In this document: one piece after another, positions 25,745 to 34,207 of the stretch | Layout of the letters: every line of letters begins with the position of its first letter | Numbering within the stretch: the stretch's first letter is position 1 | Assembly: GCA_018053845.1 (NCBI GenBank) | Contig: JAGPKU010000016.1 | Location: 1 to 38,740 of the forward strand | Length of the DNA stretch: 38,740 nt | Direction: 5' to 3' | Source: Syntrophobacterales bacterium | Lineage (GTDB): Bacteria > Desulfobacterota > Syntrophia > Syntrophales > UBA2192 | Position numbers and translations under genes: made by a program | The notes under the pieces: generated by a model | The model's input: the letters and a program-made list of their open reading frames with translations, nothing else | What the model was told of the DNA's origin: nothing | Database searches by the model: none

Positions 25745-26797
25745 ATGATCGAGATCGACGGCTCCATGCACTCCGGCAGCGGCACGGTGCTCCGTCTCGC
25801 CGCTGTCCTCGCCGCGCTCCGGGCGGAGCCCGTCCGCATACGAAACATCCGGGCAAGACGCGCAAAGCCCGGCCTCAGGCCCCAGCACCTGCAGGCCGTC
25901 CGCGCCTGCGCCGCCTTCTGCGGCGGGCGCCTGGACGGAGACGAGGTGGGGTCCCGCACCGTCGAATTCCGTCCGGGTCGCATCCGGGAAGGCGGCACGT
26001 TCGGCTTCGACATCGGGACGGCCGGCTCGGCCACCATGCTCGCCCTCACCCTCATCCCCCTTGCCCTCTGCGCCGGCTCGCCCAGCCGCTTTGCCCTTAC
26101 GGGCGGTCTCTTTCAGGATTTCGCCCCGGGTGCGTTCCACCTGCGCGACGTCCTCCTGCCCCACCTGGAGAGCATGGGGGCACGGGTCCGGATGACGGTC
26201 GAGAGGCCCGGGTATGTCCCGATGGGCGGCGGGAGGCTCACCCTCGAGGTGGAGCCGATGCGGTCGCGCCTGTCGCCGCTGGTGCGACTCGAGCCGGGCA
26301 AGCCCCGGCGGTTCGGGGGCATCGCGCTCGCCTCCCACCTGGCCGATGAGAAGGTGAGCGAGAGGATGGCCGAGCGCTGCCGGGAACTGCTGGCGGGGGA
26401 TGTCCCCGTGGAGATCGAAGCGCTGCAGGATTCCTCGGCCCTGCAGAGAGGGGCAGCCCTCTTCCTCAAGGCGGAGACGACGACGGGCTGCATCCTCGGG
26501 GCCGACCGGGCCGGAAAGCGGGGGCGCCGTTCGGAGGCCATCGCCGAGTTCGTCGTGTCGTCCCTCCGGGAAGACCTTGCCGCGGGCGCCGCGGTGGATC
26601 GGTACCTGGCGGATCAGCTCGTCCCGTTTGCGGCCATGGCCGGCGGCACGACGCGCTACCGCATCCCCGCGATGACCGATCACGTGGAATCCAACCTGTG
26701 GCTCGTGGAGACGATGCTCGGGGTGCGGACCGCCCGGGGAAAAAGCGTCATCTCCATCGAGGGCATCGGCCTCGGGCCGCAGTGGAGAAGAGGGTGA
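25745..26797 (+). CDS. rtcA: RNA 3'-terminal phosphate cyclase
   Basis: Uses ATP to turn 3'-phosphate ends into 2',3'-cyclic phosphates through an enzyme-AMP intermediate; family members can also adenylate DNA ends. It has the family opening IEIDGSMHSGSGTVLRLA and PGLRPQHLQAV, and the histidine nucleophile is H313 in AMTDHVESNLWLVE, preceded by ADQLVPFAAM. The 350 residues are normal. GTG at 25736 is also in frame, but ATG at 25745 gives the usual N-terminus, with AGGGTGGA just upstream. No rtcB or rtcR is visible. mrfB starts 27 bases after its stop, which lies in an octamer repeat. Its partners here are repair genes rather than the usual RNA-repair ones. Confidence 0.9.
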   Translation: MIEIDGSMHSGSGTVLRLAAVLAALRAEPVRIRNIRARRAKPGLRPQHLQAVRACAAFCGGRLDGDEVGSRTVEFRPGRIREGGTFGFDIGTAGSATMLALTLIPLALCAGSPSRFALTGGLFQDFAPGAFHLRDVLLPHLESMGARVRMTVERPGYVPMGGGRLTLEVEPMRSRLSPLVRLEPGKPRRFGGIALASHLADEKVSERMAERCRELLAGDVPVEIEALQDSSALQRGAALFLKAETTTGCILGADRAGKRGRRSEAIAEFVVSSLREDLAAGAAVDRYLADQLVPFAAMAGGTTRYRIPAMTDHVESNLWLVETMLGVRTARGKSVISIEGIGLGPQWRRG

Positions 26798-26811
26798 GAG
26801 GGTAAGAGAGG
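26784..26811 (+). repeat. one-armed octamer array over the rtcA stop
   Basis: GGTGAGAG GGTAAGAG (26793-26808), preceded by a GGAGAAGA-like unit, spans the end of rtcA; the TGA stop lies in the first GGTGAG. The same unit with the same placement is seen over the Ste24 stop at 18884-18897 on the other strand. No opposite arm exists here. Confidence 0.55.
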
Positions 26812-26824
26812 CCGGGATTCCGGG

Positions 26825-27916
26825 ATGAACAACCGGAAAGAAGAACACAGGACGGGAAGCCATATCGGCCGAAGGCTCCGGGAGAGCCTCGAGCGTGCGG
26901 GTGCCGTCGTCGTCGCCGAGCGGGAGCCTGCCGCGGCGGCACGGCCCTTCGGCGCCGCCTGGGTCGACGTTCGGGAATTTCACGAGGCCCAGCGGCTCAA
27001 GCAGGACCTGCTCCGCCGGTATCGCGGCCGGAGCCTGGAAGAGGTCCTCCCCGGCGAGGAGGTCCGCACGGCCCGCGGGGTCTGCTACCGCCTGGTGAGC
27101 CGCGACGCCGGGCGCCTGCGGACCGCCGATCCCGACGCGGTGCGCCGCAGCCTCCTGGCCGACCTCAAGCTCCTCTACGGCGTGGGCGCGGTGACCGAGG
27201 CGGCCCTCAAGAGGCAGGGCGCGGCGACGATCGCCGACCTGGCCGATCACCCCCGCTTCGGCCGTCAGGCCCGGGAGATTCTGCGCATGGTCGAATCGAA
27301 AGACACCGTGGAACTCACGAACTGGATCAGCCGGTGGTTCTCGAGATCGCACCCCCTGTTCCTTCTCTCGTCGGGTTTTCACCGCGAGGAGGATTTCGTC
27401 CTCATCGACATCGAGACCCTGGGGATGTTCCAGCGGCCCATCATCCTGCTGGGCCTGGCGCAGGTCCGCGGCAGCGGGATCCGGGTGGATCAGTACCTGC
27501 TGAGGCGCATCGACGAGGAGCCGGCGGCCCTGGCGGGCCTGCTCGATCACCTCGGGGGGCCCCGGGCCTTCGTCACCTTCAACGGGTGCACATTCGACCT
27601 GCCCTACATCCGAGAGCGGCTTGCCTACTACGGCATCCGGGCCGACCTCGGGGGGCCCCACTTCGATGTCCTCCACTTTTCCCGCCGCGCCTGGCGCGAC
27701 TGCGTGCCCGACTGCAGGCTGACGACGCTCGAGCGCTGCTTCCTCGGCATCGAGCGCGAGGACGACGTGCCCAGCGCGCTCGTGCCCGAGTTCTACGAGA
27801 GCTACATGCGGACGGGAAACCCCGGGCCGCTCGTCCCCATCGTGGAGCACAACCGGCGCGACCTGCTCACGCTGGCGAGCCTCTTTTCGAAACTCCACGA
27901 GGAGTGGCGGCCGTGA
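26825..27916 (+). CDS. mrfB: YprB/MrfB-like RNase H-fold exonuclease
   Basis: Predicted DEDD-type exonuclease of the RNase H-like PF13482 group. In B. subtilis MrfB works with the MrfA helicase to repair mitomycin C adducts independently of UvrABC. The nuclease core has LIDIETLG (D195, E197), TFNGCTFDLPYI (D258), DVLHFSRRAW and EHNRRDLLTL (H342, D346), an intact acidic set. The N-terminal half has a helix-hairpin-helix-like stretch (LYGVGAVTEAALKRQGAATI, about 118-137) not obvious in the Bacillus protein. It is 27 bases after rtcA and its TGA overlaps the mrfA GTG. The pairing with the MrfA-type helicase supports the call. Confidence 0.88.
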   Translation: MNNRKEEHRTGSHIGRRLRESLERAGAVVVAEREPAAAARPFGAAWVDVREFHEAQRLKQDLLRRYRGRSLEEVLPGEEVRTARGVCYRLVSRDAGRLRTADPDAVRRSLLADLKLLYGVGAVTEAALKRQGAATIADLADHPRFGRQAREILRMVESKDTVELTNWISRWFSRSHPLFLLSSGFHREEDFVLIDIETLGMFQRPIILLGLAQVRGSGIRVDQYLLRRIDEEPAALAGLLDHLGGPRAFVTFNGCTFDLPYIRERLAYYGIRADLGGPHFDVLHFSRRAWRDCVPDCRLTTLERCFLGIEREDDVPSALVPEFYESYMRTGNPGPLVPIVEHNRRDLLTLASLFSKLHEEWRP

Positions 27917-30183
27917 TCGCAACCGCCCTGGAAGCGCTGAAGCGAAGCCCCCGGTTTCGGGACCGCATCGCCCACGTCGAGATCCTGCCGGCCCGGGAGC
28001 CCCGGTACGGAGAGCTCGGGGAGCCCCTCTCCGCCGGTCTCCAGCACTATCTCGACGCCCGGCGCATCCGCCTCTACAGCCACCAGTGCGAGGCCGTCGA
28101 GGCCCTCCGCGCGGGGCGCAACGTCATCCTCTGCACGCCCACCGCGTCGGGCAAGACGCTGGGCTTCGACCTGCCCGTTTTCGAGACCCTCGAGCGCGAC
28201 CGCCAGGCCACGGCCCTTTTCGTCTACCCCACGAAGGCCCTCTCCAACGACCAGCTCAAGGTCTTCAAGGACATGGAGCGCGCCACGGGCATCCGGGCCG
28301 ACGCGGCCGTCTACGACGGCGACACGCCGGTTCCGCGCCGCGGGCGCATCCGGGAGATGTCGCGGATCATTCTCACCAACCCCCACGAGCTGCACCAGGT
28401 TCTTCCCTGGCATTCGAAGTGGGAACGATTCTTCCGCAACCTGCGGTACGTCGTCTTCGACGAGGCCCACCGCTACCGGGGCGTCTACGGCTCCAACGTG
28501 GCCTTCGTGATCCGCAGGCTCCGCCGCATCGCGCGATTCTACGGCGCCTCGCCCCGGTTCGTCCTCTCCACGGCCACCCTGGCCAACCCGAGGGAGTTCG
28601 GCGAAAAGCTCGTGGGCCTGCCTTTCGATGTCATCGCCGAGGACGGCTCCCCCCGGGGCGGGAAGACCTTTCTGTTCTACAACCCGTTCTGGGACGGCGT
28701 CGGCACCCTCTCGCCCCACCAGGAGACGAGGGACCTGTTTCTGCACTTCGTGAAACGGGGCCTGCAGACGCTGTGCTTCACGGCCTCGAGGCGGATGGCG
28801 GAGCTCATCGCCCTGTGGTCGAAGGAGGCGGTGAAGGCCGGCTCGGCGCTCGCGGACCAGATCGCCGCCTACCGGGCGGGCTACCTGCCGCAGGAGCGCC
28901 GCGGGATCGAGGACGCCCTCAAGCGGGGCCTCCTGACGGGGGTGACCTCGACCAACGCCCTGGAGGTGGGCATCGACATCGGATCGCTGGACTGCGTCAT
29001 CATCTCGGGCTACCCCGGGACGGTGCTCGCCACCTGGCAGCAGGCGGGCCGCTCGGGCAGGCGCAACCGCGACGCCCTGGCGGTGCTCGTGGCCTTCCAG
29101 AACCCCCTCGATCAGTACCTGATGAAACACCCCGGGTCCTTCTTCGGAAAGCCCCATGAACAGGCCGTCATCGACCTGGCGAACCCTTACATCCTCTCGG
29201 GGCAGCTTTTGTGTGCCGCGGCCGAGCTGCCCTTCGAAGCCGGCCGGGAGGACATCCTGCCCGGGGAGGCCGCCGCAGGGCTTCTGCCGGATCTGGCCGC
29301 CGAGGGGCTCGTGAAGGAGACCCCCCACGGCTGGGTCTACACGGGGCGGGGAAGGCCCGTGGAGGCCGTCGGACTCGACCACATCGCCCGCGCCGCCTAC
29401 CGCATCACCTGCGGAGGCGCGCTGCTCGAGACGATGGACGTGAGCCAGGCCTACCGGGAAGCCCACCTGGGGGCGGTGCTCCTGCACCAGGGAGAAAGTT
29501 ACGTGGTGAGGCGCTTCGACGCGGAGAACCGCCTCGTCGAGGCGGAGCGCATGGACGTGGACTACTACACCCAGGCGATCAAGGCCGTCGACCTGGAAAT
29601 CCTCGGAACGAGGGACATGCGAAGGATCGGCGGGATGGTCTTTTACCTGGGAGAGCTCGAGGTCACGGAGACGGCCCTGGGCTACAAGGTGATCCAGGAC
29701 GACCAGGTCGTGGCCAGGGAGACGCTGGAGCTTGCGCCGCTTCGATTCCGGACGACGGGGCTTTGGTTCACGATCCCCCACGAGTTGCGGAGGGCGGTCC
29801 ACGACCGCGGCCTCAACTTCGGCGGCGCCCTGCACGCCCTCGAGCACGCCATGATCGCCATCCTGCCCTTCGAGGTCATGTGCGACCGCTGGGACATCGG
29901 CGGCCTCTCCACGCCCGGGCACCCCGGCACGGGCGAGCCCACGATCTTTCTCTACGACGGCTACGAGGGCGGTATCGGGCTCACGGAGAAGGCCCAGGGC
30001 CTGATGGAGCGGGTGACTCGCCTGACCCTCGAGCTCATCCGAGACTGCCCCTGCGAGACGGGCTGCCCCGCCTGCATCCTCTCGCCCAAGTGCGGCAACG
30101 ACAACCGGCCCATGGACAAGCAGGGGGCGCTCCTTCTGCTCGAAGGGATGCTGGAGAATATGAAGGCGACAGGCGGCCGGTGA
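27913..30183 (+). CDS. mrfA: YprA/MrfA-like DEAH-box helicase
   Basis: Superfamily 2 ATP-dependent helicase of 756 residues, close to the Bacillus MrfA. Walker A is TPTASGKT (75-82), motif II is DEAH (183-186), motif III STATLANP, and motif VI is in QQAGRSGRRNRD. The C-terminal DUF1998-type domain carries five cysteines (C712, C714, C718, C721, C727) as a probable metal site. GTG at 27913 has AGGAG eight bases upstream; GTG at 27904 is also in frame but overlaps that site. It overlaps mrfB and is followed 30 bases on by a nitroreductase gene. Expected role: excision of bulky or crosslinked adducts together with MrfB. Confidence 0.92.
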   Translation: MIATALEALKRSPRFRDRIAHVEILPAREPRYGELGEPLSAGLQHYLDARRIRLYSHQCEAVEALRAGRNVILCTPTASGKTLGFDLPVFETLERDRQATALFVYPTKALSNDQLKVFKDMERATGIRADAAVYDGDTPVPRRGRIREMSRIILTNPHELHQVLPWHSKWERFFRNLRYVVFDEAHRYRGVYGSNVAFVIRRLRRIARFYGASPRFVLSTATLANPREFGEKLVGLPFDVIAEDGSPRGGKTFLFYNPFWDGVGTLSPHQETRDLFLHFVKRGLQTLCFTASRRMAELIALWSKEAVKAGSALADQIAAYRAGYLPQERRGIEDALKRGLLTGVTSTNALEVGIDIGSLDCVIISGYPGTVLATWQQAGRSGRRNRDALAVLVAFQNPLDQYLMKHPGSFFGKPHEQAVIDLANPYILSGQLLCAAAELPFEAGREDILPGEAAAGLLPDLAAEGLVKETPHGWVYTGRGRPVEAVGLDHIARAAYRITCGGALLETMDVSQAYREAHLGAVLLHQGESYVVRRFDAENRLVEAERMDVDYYTQAIKAVDLEILGTRDMRRIGGMVFYLGELEVTETALGYKVIQDDQVVARETLELAPLRFRTTGLWFTIPHELRRAVHDRGLNFGGALHALEHAMIAILPFEVMCDRWDIGGLSTPGHPGTGEPTIFLYDGYEGGIGLTEKAQGLMERVTRLTLELIRDCPCETGCPACILSPKCGNDNRPMDKQGALLLLEGMLENMKATGGR

Positions 30184-30213
30184 CAGGTTCAGGCAAAAAA
30201 AGAAGGAAAGAAA

Positions 30214-31071
30214 ATGGATATCCCCTCTACCGTCGAGACGATAAGAAAAAGGGTCTCCTGCCGGAGCTTCGACGGCAGGCCCCTTGACGTCCGGAAAAAG
30301 GAGCGGTTGCGGGCCTTTTTCCGGGAGAATACCCGGGGGCCTTTCGGCAACCCCCTCCGGTTCGAACTCATCGATCTGACGGAGGCGGAGCGGGCGGAGC
30401 TGAAGTCGCTCGGCACCTACGGGGTCGTCAAGGGCGCCTTCCTTTACATCGCCGGGGCCGTGAAGAAGGCTGCCCGAGCCTTGGAGGACTACGGCTACGG
30501 GATGGAACGGAACATCCTCTACGCCACGGCGCTGGGCCTCGGGACCTGCTGGCTGGGCGGGACGCTCAACCGGGCGGGCTTCGCCCGGAAGATCGCCCTG
30601 TCGGAAGACGAGCTGTTGCCCGCCATCAGCCCTGTCGGCTACCCGGCGCAGAAGCGCACGCTCACCGACCGGGCCTTCCGATTCATGGCAAAGTCCGACA
30701 TGCGCAAGCCCTGGGCGGCGCTCTTCTTCGACGGCAGGCCGGGCAACCCGCTCGCGCAGGAGCATGCGGGGCCGTTCGCGGAGGTTTTGGAAGCGGTGCG
30801 GATCGGTCCCTCGGCCTCGAACCGCCAGCCCTGGCGCATTGTTCGGGAGGGGAGGGCCTGCCACTTCTTCCTTTCGCGGACGCCGGGCTATGCCAGGATG
30901 ACGGGCGAGGTCAGGCTCCAGGAGGTGGACATGGGAATCGCCCTGTGCCACTTCGAGCTTGCGGCCCGGGAGATCGGGCTTCCCGGGAACTGGACGGAGG
31001 CAAGACCCGCATTCGACGCGGGTACGTGGGAGTATGTTCTGAGCTGGGATCAGGCGAAACAGAAAGGGTAA
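30214..31071 (+). CDS. nitroreductase-family flavoprotein (TM1586-like)
   Basis: A 285-residue protein of the putative TM-nitroreductase group, which carries two half-size nitroreductase-like units. The first half has RKRVSCRSFDGRPL, ERNILYATALGLGTCWLGG and AISPVGYPAQKR. The second has RIGPSASNRQPWRIVREG and QEVDMGIALCHFELAAREIG. FMN is the expected cofactor; the substrate (quinone, nitro compound or other) is unknown. GAAGGAAAGAAA lies directly upstream of the ATG. It follows mrfA by 30 bases and precedes the phosphatase gene by seven, so all are probably read together. Confidence 0.87.
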   Translation: MDIPSTVETIRKRVSCRSFDGRPLDVRKKERLRAFFRENTRGPFGNPLRFELIDLTEAERAELKSLGTYGVVKGAFLYIAGAVKKAARALEDYGYGMERNILYATALGLGTCWLGGTLNRAGFARKIALSEDELLPAISPVGYPAQKRTLTDRAFRFMAKSDMRKPWAALFFDGRPGNPLAQEHAGPFAEVLEAVRIGPSASNRQPWRIVREGRACHFFLSRTPGYARMTGEVRLQEVDMGIALCHFELAAREIGLPGNWTEARPAFDAGTWEYVLSWDQAKQKG

Positions 31072-31078
31072 CTTCCAT

Positions 31079-31642
31079 GTGTCAAAACCCATGCGGTGGC
31101 TTTCCGTACTCCTGCTCTGCATGATGCCGCCGGCGGCAGGGGCGGCGGAAGTCGATCTCGGCGCATTGATCGGGAAGCCCGACCATGTCATCGTGCTGCG
31201 TCACACCCGGGCGCCGGGCACGGGTGACCCCGCCAACTTCAGACTGGGGGATTGCTCCACGCAGCGCAACCTTTCCGAGGAGGGCAGGAGACAGGCGGCC
31301 CGGATCGGGGTGCGGCTGCGCGCGGCCGGGCTTGCGGAGACGACGGTGTATAGCAGCCAGTGGTGCCGGTGCCTAGAGACGGCGCGCCGGATGGCCGTCG
31401 GTCCCGTCGTCGAGCTTCCCGTCCTGAACTCTTTTTTCCGGAACCCGGAGCTGGAGCAAAAGCATGATCGGAAGCTGCGGGAGTGGATCGCCGCCGCGGA
31501 CCTGAACCGCCCCGTCGTGCTCGTCACCCACCAGGTCAACATCACGGCCCTCACGGGCATCTTCCCCGCGGAGGGGGAGGTCCTGATCCTGCGCCGCGAG
31601 CCGGGAGGGCTTGCCGTCGTCGGGCGGTTTCGCGATCCCTGA
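31079..31642 (+). CDS. periplasmic histidine phosphatase-family protein
   Basis: Branch-2-like/SixA-type histidine phosphatase of 187 residues with an N-terminal signal peptide (MRWLSVLLLCMMPPAAGAA). The phosphate-binding motif is VLRHTRAPG (R41, H42); the second histidine is in VLVTHQVNITAL and an arginine is in NLSEEGRRQAARIG. The start is either GTG at 31079 or ATG at 31091, four codons later; both give a signal peptide. It would act in the periplasm on an unknown phosphate ester. It begins seven bases after the nitroreductase stop and is convergent with motB. Confidence 0.87.
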   Translation: MSKPMRWLSVLLLCMMPPAAGAAEVDLGALIGKPDHVIVLRHTRAPGTGDPANFRLGDCSTQRNLSEEGRRQAARIGVRLRAAGLAETTVYSSQWCRCLETARRMAVGPVVELPVLNSFFRNPELEQKHDRKLREWIAAADLNRPVVLVTHQVNITALTGIFPAEGEVLILRREPGGLAVVGRFRDP

Positions 31643-31652
31643 TCCGGCAAAA

Positions 31653-31686
31653 GAAAGATCGGGAACGTCGCCGTTCCGATCCTTTC
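31653..31686. terminator. bidirectional terminator hairpin between the phosphatase gene and motB
   Basis: GAAAGATCGGGAACG pairs with CGTTCCGATCCTTTC (two single-base bulges) around a TCGC loop, between two convergent genes. On the plus strand it ends in CCTTTCCC and on the minus strand in CTTTCTTTTGCC, so the minus side has the better T-tract. It probably ends both the phosphatase and mot transcripts. Confidence 0.6.
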
Positions 31687-31728
31687 CCGTCTCGATACCC
31701 AGGGCCCGTGACCGGATGCCTGCAGTTG

Positions 31729-32757
31729 CTAGTCCCAGAGCCCCATCACGTCGCGTTTCTTCTTCTTCATGGCCGCTTTCTTTTCCTGGAGGGCCTGCCT
31801 TGCCGATTGCTCCTTGTCGAGCAGCTCGGAGGCCGCCGGGGCCGGCTCCGCGTGCCGGGTCTGCGGGGGCGTCTGAACCTCCGGGGCCTGCTGCGCTGCG
31901 GCCGCCGCGGGCACCTGCGGCTGCATCGACCCCTGGACCTCCTTCTGCAGTCTCGTGAGGGCCGCGACGCCGTCCCTGGGCTGAAGGAGGATGATGCTGA
32001 TCCTGCGGTTCTGGGGGTCCTTGGGGGATTCCTTGACGAGCAGGTCCGTGTCGGCATACCCCACGACGCGGGCCACCCTGGCCGGGTCGAGCCCGCTGGC
32101 CTCGAGCATGCGACGCGCCGAGGAGGCCCGATTGGTCGAGAGCTCCCAGTTCGTGATCTGGTCGCCGCGGAACGGGGCGGCATCGGTGTGCCCCTCGACG
32201 GCGATCCTGGCATCCTGCTCCTTGATCACCTCGGCCACGGCGGCGATGATCTCCCGGCATTTCTCCGTGGGCTCGGCGCTGCCGAGCTGGAACATGGGGC
32301 TCCCTTCCCTGTCGATGATCTGGATGCGCACCCCGCCGTCGACGGCATCGACGCGCACGTGGTTCATGAGCGCCTCTTCCTGGCCCTGCCCCTGGCCCTG
32401 CGCCTTTCCCTGCGCCCCCTGCTGTCCTGCTCCCTTGCCCCGGATCGCCTTTCTCAGGGACATGGCCACGTTCTCGGGTTTCAGCTCGGCCTTCTTGATG
32501 TGGTCGGTGATGACAAAGGCGGAGCCGGGCTGGAAGGTCTTGCCGCTTTCCTTGAAGAGGCTGAAGTTCTTGAAGTACTCCGCCATGACCGCCCGCTTCT
32601 CCGTGGAGACCATGGAGAGCAGCCACAGCAGGAGGAAGAAGGCCATCATGGCCGTGACGAAGTCGGCGTAGGCCACCTTCCAGGAGCCGCCGTGGTGTCC
32701 CTCGCCGTGCTTCTTCTTGACCTTCTTGACAATGACCTTGCGGACGGCTTCCGACAT
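31729..32757 (-). CDS. motB: flagellar stator protein MotB
   Basis: Ion-channel and peptidoglycan-anchoring subunit of the flagellar motor. A single membrane helix starts after a basic N-terminus, with the ion-binding aspartate D32 in YADFVTAMMAFF (same number as E. coli). The OmpA-like domain has VEGHTDAAPFRGDQITNWELS and NRRISIILL. A Gln/Gly-rich insert (about 108-126) lies before it, and after it come about 70 residues rich in Pro, Ala and Gln ending in KKAAMKKKKRD, not present in classical MotB. At 342 residues it is longer than E. coli MotB (308). Its start overlaps the motA stop by one base (TAATG). Confidence 0.95.
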   Translation of the reverse strand: MSEAVRKVIVKKVKKKHGEGHHGGSWKVAYADFVTAMMAFFLLLWLLSMVSTEKRAVMAEYFKNFSLFKESGKTFQPGSAFVITDHIKKAELKPENVAMSLRKAIRGKGAGQQGAQGKAQGQGQGQEEALMNHVRVDAVDGGVRIQIIDREGSPMFQLGSAEPTEKCREIIAAVAEVIKEQDARIAVEGHTDAAPFRGDQITNWELSTNRASSARRMLEASGLDPARVARVVGYADTDLLVKESPKDPQNRRISIILLQPRDGVAALTRLQKEVQGSMQPQVPAAAAAQQAPEVQTPPQTRHAEPAPAASELLDKEQSARQALQEKKAAMKKKKRDVMGLWD

Positions 32758-33614
32758 TACTTCTTGATTCTCCTCAGGGCTTCCTCGACTTCCGCGAAGC
32801 TGGGCTTGTCGACGGCCGGGACGACCCGGCGGCCGAACTCGACGGCCACCTGCGGGGCGGCGCCGCCCACGAAGGCGACGATGGCCATCTTGAGAACGGA
32901 TAGGTACTGGAGCTCTTCCGAGGCCGAATGCTCCATGTTCTTGGCCATGGGCCCCACGAAACCGTAGCAGAGAAGAACGCCGAGGAACGTCCCCACCAGG
33001 GCCGCGCCGATCGACTTGCCGAGGACGTCGGGCGGCTCGCTGATCTTCCCCATGGTGAGGACGATGCCGAGGACGGCGGCGACGATCCCGAGGCCCGGCA
33101 GCGAATCGGCCACGGTGGCGACACTTTTGCTGGGCGCCGTGAACTCCTCGTGGTGGCTCTCCAGCTCGGCGTCGATGAGCGCCTCGAGCTCGTTGGGCTC
33201 GATCTTGGTCGTCATGACGGTCCGCAGGGTGTCGACGACGAGGTCGAGGGCGTGGTGGTTCTTGAAGAACTTTGGGTACTTGGTGAAGATCACGCTCTCC
33301 TTGGGGTTGTCCACGTCGCCTTCGACGGAGACCAGGCCCTCCTTGCGGATCTTGTAGAAGACCTCGCCCAGCATCGTGAGGGCCTCGAGGTAGTCGGCCT
33401 TCGTGTACCCCTTGCCGCTGAGCATCTTGACGATGCCCCCCATGACGGCTTTGATGACCTTCAAGGGGGAGGCGATGATGAAGCCGCCCACGGCGGCCCC
33501 GCCAATGATGAGCAGCTCGACGGGCTGGAACAGCACCGCAAGGTTCCCCTTCTCGAGGAGGAACCCGCCGATGACACAGGCGATGACGATGGACGCTCCG
33601 ATGATCGTGAACAT
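32757..33614 (-). CDS. motA: flagellar stator protein MotA
   Basis: Channel subunit that couples ion flow to motor torque. Four membrane helices are visible, with the conserved prolines P173 in ADSLPGLGIVAAV and P222 in FVGPMAKNM. The cytoplasmic loop keeps R90 and E98, the charged residues that contact FliG in E. coli, at the same numbers. The 285 residues fit. The aspartate of MotB with these prolines suggests a proton-driven stator, although sodium cannot be ruled out. It starts 12 bases after pilZ; AGGAGG overlaps the pilZ stop. Confidence 0.95.
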   Translation of the reverse strand: MFTIIGASIVIACVIGGFLLEKGNLAVLFQPVELLIIGGAAVGGFIIASPLKVIKAVMGGIVKMLSGKGYTKADYLEALTMLGEVFYKIRKEGLVSVEGDVDNPKESVIFTKYPKFFKNHHALDLVVDTLRTVMTTKIEPNELEALIDAELESHHEEFTAPSKSVATVADSLPGLGIVAAVLGIVLTMGKISEPPDVLGKSIGAALVGTFLGVLLCYGFVGPMAKNMEHSASEELQYLSVLKMAIVAFVGGAAPQVAVEFGRRVVPAVDKPSFAEVEEALRRIKK

Positions 33615-33626
33615 GGGAAGCCGGCG

Positions 33627-34166
33627 CTACCTCCTTTTCTCGCGAAGGATTTGCCGCTCCCGCTCGAAGACGAACCGGCAGATTTCATCCCGGATCTCGT
33701 CGTCCATGGCGACGAACTTCAGGCCGATCTCGTAGCCGTCGCTGCGCCGCTCGGCCGCCACCACTTCCCCGTAAACGTAGAGGGCCACCGAGGTGCCCGC
33801 GGCGAGCACCATCATGACCTCGAGGATGTCGCCGCGGTTGAACGCCTCGCCCGAAGGGAATGACAGACCGCCGCCGCTGATGTTGATCCGGCGCACCGGC
33901 AGCGCGCTGAATCCCAGCTTCTGTGCGCCCAGCGTGTTGAGGACGAGGTCGAGCTTGCGGTTGATCGTCGAGAGCCACTCGGCGAGGGCCTGGTCCTGGA
34001 TCTCCGGCAGGCCCCCGAGATCGACGGCCGTCTGGTTGCAGATCCTCGAGAGAAGGTTTTTCCTCTCCTCCTCTGGGACGAGCCGCACGCCGAAGGGCAC
34101 GACCGCCGCCACCCGGGAATACTCCCGGCGGTTCGGCTGACAGGGGAATTCGGTCTTGAAATTCAT
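33627..34166 (-). CDS. PilZ-domain protein (probable c-di-GMP receptor)
   Basis: A 179-residue protein whose C-terminal PilZ domain shows RREYSRVAAV-type arginines near the N-terminus (RRxxxR) and the second motif NISGGGLSF. A helical segment (STINRKLDLVLNTLGAQ) lies between them, so it is not a minimal PilZ. First in an operon with motA and motB, it may act as a brake or tuner of the motor in response to c-di-GMP, like YcgR (inference). ATG at 34166 is chosen over ATG at 34175 because AGGA lies eight bases upstream of it and overlaps the other. A sigma-28-like promoter lies about 40 bases upstream. Confidence 0.85.
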   Translation of the reverse strand: MNFKTEFPCQPNRREYSRVAAVVPFGVRLVPEEERKNLLSRICNQTAVDLGGLPEIQDQALAEWLSTINRKLDLVLNTLGAQKLGFSALPVRRINISGGGLSFPSGEAFNRGDILEVMMVLAAGTSVALYVYGEVVAAERRSDGYEIGLKFVAMDDEIRDEICRFVFERERQILREKRR

Positions 34167-34207
34167 TGCGAGCATCCTGGCAAACGTTGCAACGGTTTCA
34201 TAGTCTC

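Noticed and set aside
24392-27922. 1176-codon minus-strand open frame across fpg, rtcA and mrfB
   Set aside because: It spans three recognised plus-strand genes and a repeat, and has low-complexity composition and no domain.
27802-31191. 1129-codon minus-strand open frame opposite mrfA and the nitroreductase gene
   Set aside because: Same reason: a GC-rich shadow without recognisable features.
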